64,000 bases of DNA, taken from contig NZ_AWXB01000005.1 in assembly GCF_000478985.1 (NCBI RefSeq), positions 1 through 64,000 of the forward strand. The letters run 5' to 3'. The position numbers and the translations under genes were made by a program. Each line of letters starts with the position of its first letter. Within the stretch, counting starts at the first letter, position 1. Below are positions 62,872 through 64,000 of this stretch, in pieces. The stretch comes from Peptoniphilus sp. BV3C26. Its GTDB lineage: Bacteria > Bacillota > Clostridia > Tissierellales > Peptoniphilaceae. The notes under the pieces were generated by a model. That model saw nothing but the letters and a program-made list of their open reading frames with translations, did not search any database and was not told the DNA's origin.

Positions 62872-63223
62872 GGTCTACCACCTCTTTCAGCCAAAGTTCT
62901 TGCTCGCCTCTATCAATAATTACAATATTGATTTCAGCAGTTCTATTTTGGGCATCTCTTTCAATCGTTATATTTCTAACTTCTTTTACTCTCTCGTCCT
63001 GTAGGCAGCATTCACGAATGGCAAATTCTATGTCTCTGCTAACTCTTTTGCCACTTATGGCGGCATAATCAAGTCCTAATTCCAAATTTAAAAACCACTC
63101 ATTTTTATTTACAGACAACCTATTTTCTATATTTTGTCTTAATTCCTCTTGACCCCCTACAAGTTCAAGGTCATCATTAACAACGGTATCTCCGCCTATC
63201 ATTTTAAAAGTATTTTTATACAT
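62864..63223 (-). CDS. Baseplate protein, gp25/W-like (XkdS)
   Basis: A 119-residue protein. LVGGQEELRQNIENRLSVNK then EWFLNLELGLDYAAISGK (about 21-60) carries the gp25/lysozyme-like motif of phage T4 gp25 and P2 gpW, a sheath-initiating wedge component. VNDDLELVGGQEE and the C-terminal beta strands also fit. The gene precedes baseplate J, the usual order, and abuts the PAAR gene. Confidence 0.88.
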   Translation of the reverse strand: MYKNTFKMIGGDTVVNDDLELVGGQEELRQNIENRLSVNKNEWFLNLELGLDYAAISGKRVSRDIEFAIRECCLQDERVKEVRNITIERDAQNRTAEINIVIIDRGEQELWLKEVVDLG

Positions 63224-63511
63224 TTAACCACCTACATTTACAGTTGCTTTACCCGTTGCAATAGTGTCTCCACATGAGATAGGGTCGCCTATTCTTGCAA
63301 CCTGTTTTCCGTTGCAATAGACAGTTCCACTCCCTTTTGAGGTGCTTCCATCATGGCAAACACCTTGACTATTACAATGAGTAACCCAAGTATCTCCTAC
63401 CCTGTGGACGCCTTGGCCCTCAGCAAAGACATTTGACGAGCCTTGGACTGTATTTCTTGCAGGAAAGTCGGCGTGTCCTGTGGACATACTCCCTATTGTT
63501 GCTATCTTCAA
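63224..63511 (-). CDS. PAAR-motif spike tip protein
   Basis: A 95-residue protein with repeated Pro-Ala-Ala-Arg-like turns: GHADFPARNTVQGSSNVFAEGQGVHRVGD (given by key motif FPARNTVQGSSNVF), and a Cys/His-rich second half (THCNSQGVCHDG, YCNGKQVARIGDPISCG). PAAR proteins form a metal-bound cone on the spike of contractile tails and secretion systems. It directly follows the spike gene, overlapping it by four bases. It has no effector domain. Confidence 0.88.
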   Translation of the reverse strand: MKIATIGSMSTGHADFPARNTVQGSSNVFAEGQGVHRVGDTWVTHCNSQGVCHDGSTSKGSGTVYCNGKQVARIGDPISCGDTIATGKATVNVGG

Positions 63512-64000
63512 TTCAAATCAATCCTTTCAGCCTCAACCTTAAAATTCTTTGCCTTGATTTTTATATCTCCGTCTTTTTTAATTGTTATACTTGCAGTATT
63601 TGAAATATTTTGCATAACTAAAGCGTCTTTTTCCTCAACCTCTAAACTGTCATTTAAAAGTGTAATTCCACCAATACAGATGCAATCTGAAATGTCGTGT
63701 CCTCGCTCGGTCTCAATGCTATCTTCCCCCAATAAAATATTGTCGGTGTCGTTATCTGCAAAAATCAAAATAACTATATCGTCAGCCTCTAATGGATAAT
63801 AAATTAAAAAGTCCTTGCTCCTTACAGTTGCAACTGGAACGTTAATTATCATTGAGTTGTCCTCGCTTGGTAAGGGCATGACATCAACTTTCATAGTCTC
63901 AGGATAAAATTTAACCACCTTCGCCATCTTGCAGACGTTCGTTTCCCCTGCAATATTCTTTTTAAAATCTTCAAAAAAATTGTTGGCGTGTCTATTTGCT
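63508..64000 (-). CDS. Gp138/gpV-like membrane-puncturing spike protein (partial at right edge)
   Basis: The reading frame stays open to the window end, at least 25 codons beyond the first internal ATG (63927). The upstream part reads HANNFFEDFKKNIAGETNVC and leads into KMAKVVKFYPETMKVDVMPL. That beginning, including INV/TNVC before the OB-fold, is characteristic of the Gp138 N-terminal domain. IIDxGE-like strands, SIETERGHDISDCICIGGI and a C-terminal repeat-like region (KDGDIKIKAKNFKVEAERIDLN in two parts) follow. It should carry the PAAR tip. Starting at 63927 would wrongly truncate it. Confidence 0.82.
   Translation of the reverse strand, partial: ANRHANNFFEDFKKNIAGETNVCKMAKVVKFYPETMKVDVMPLPSEDNSMIINVPVATVRSKDFLIYYPLEADDIVILIFADNDTDNILLGEDSIETERGHDISDCICIGGITLLNDSLEVEEKDALVMQNISNTASITIKKDGDIKIKAKNFKVEAERIDLN

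Noticed and set aside
1..64000. CRISPR arrays, rRNA operons or insertion sequences
   Set aside because: I saw no regularly spaced repeat-spacer array, no rRNA sequence and no transposase frame in the window.

Overview
The window comes from a very AT-rich, low-GC Gram-positive chromosome. Evidence for a Firmicute (Bacillota) is the mraZ/rsmH division-and-cell-wall cluster with a PASTA-tailed PBP, NrdR, IreB, RNase J, SufU, AGGAGG ribosome binding sites and U-tract terminators. The anaerobic Clostridia/Tissierellia type (Peptoniphilus or Anaerococcus relatives) fits best, but that rank is inference. Nearly every gene reads on the minus strand. The only plus-strand gene I support is the PdxR-like regulator at 30248-31617.

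Housekeeping part, read right to left. A two-component/ABC-transporter block (47706-54500) is followed by a SUF iron-sulfur operon (39960-47603: sufC-sufB-sufD-sufS-sufU-rrf2-iscS-AI-2E-type permease). Next come alaS, ireB, ruvX, a DUF1292 gene and fur, then rnjA, an O-methyltransferase, a U32 peptidase and udk (31614-37256). After pdxS and its divergent pdxR comes the division/cell-wall cluster (mraZ-rsmH-ftsL-pbp-mraY-murD-ftsW-murG-ftsQ, then ftsZ, nrdR, rarA, asnS, leuS; 12693-28910). Then follow a phosphate transporter with its DUF47 partner, glmU-prs-pth, mfd, a parvulin lipoprotein and rpsB-tsf-pyrH-frr, with the first codons of uppS at the left edge. Several strong sigma-A-type promoters and about twenty intrinsic terminators delimit these units.

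From 54501 to 57312 lies an accessory stretch. It holds a copy of a dispersed intergenic repeat, a long GC-rich hairpin, a small secreted orphan protein with visibly higher GC, a stalk-domain (copper amine oxidase N-terminal-like) secreted protein, and a 3' fragment of tRNA-Arg(ACG) that marks one end of a prophage. From about 57037 to the right edge are late genes of a contractile-tail phage (or a tail-like particle): Gp138-type spike, PAAR tip, gp25/W, baseplate J, tail protein I-like, fiber, small CD1375-like proteins, XhlA, amidase and two holins. The endolysin ends in the same kind of stalk domain as the host protein next door.

The points most worth checking are: single-base gains in A/T homopolymers that break rarA once and pdxR twice and seem to extend a lipoprotein through its own terminator; a 10-bp-phased MraZ operator array; the dispersed repeat family; pdxS without pdxT; and the stalk domain shared by phage endolysin and host.
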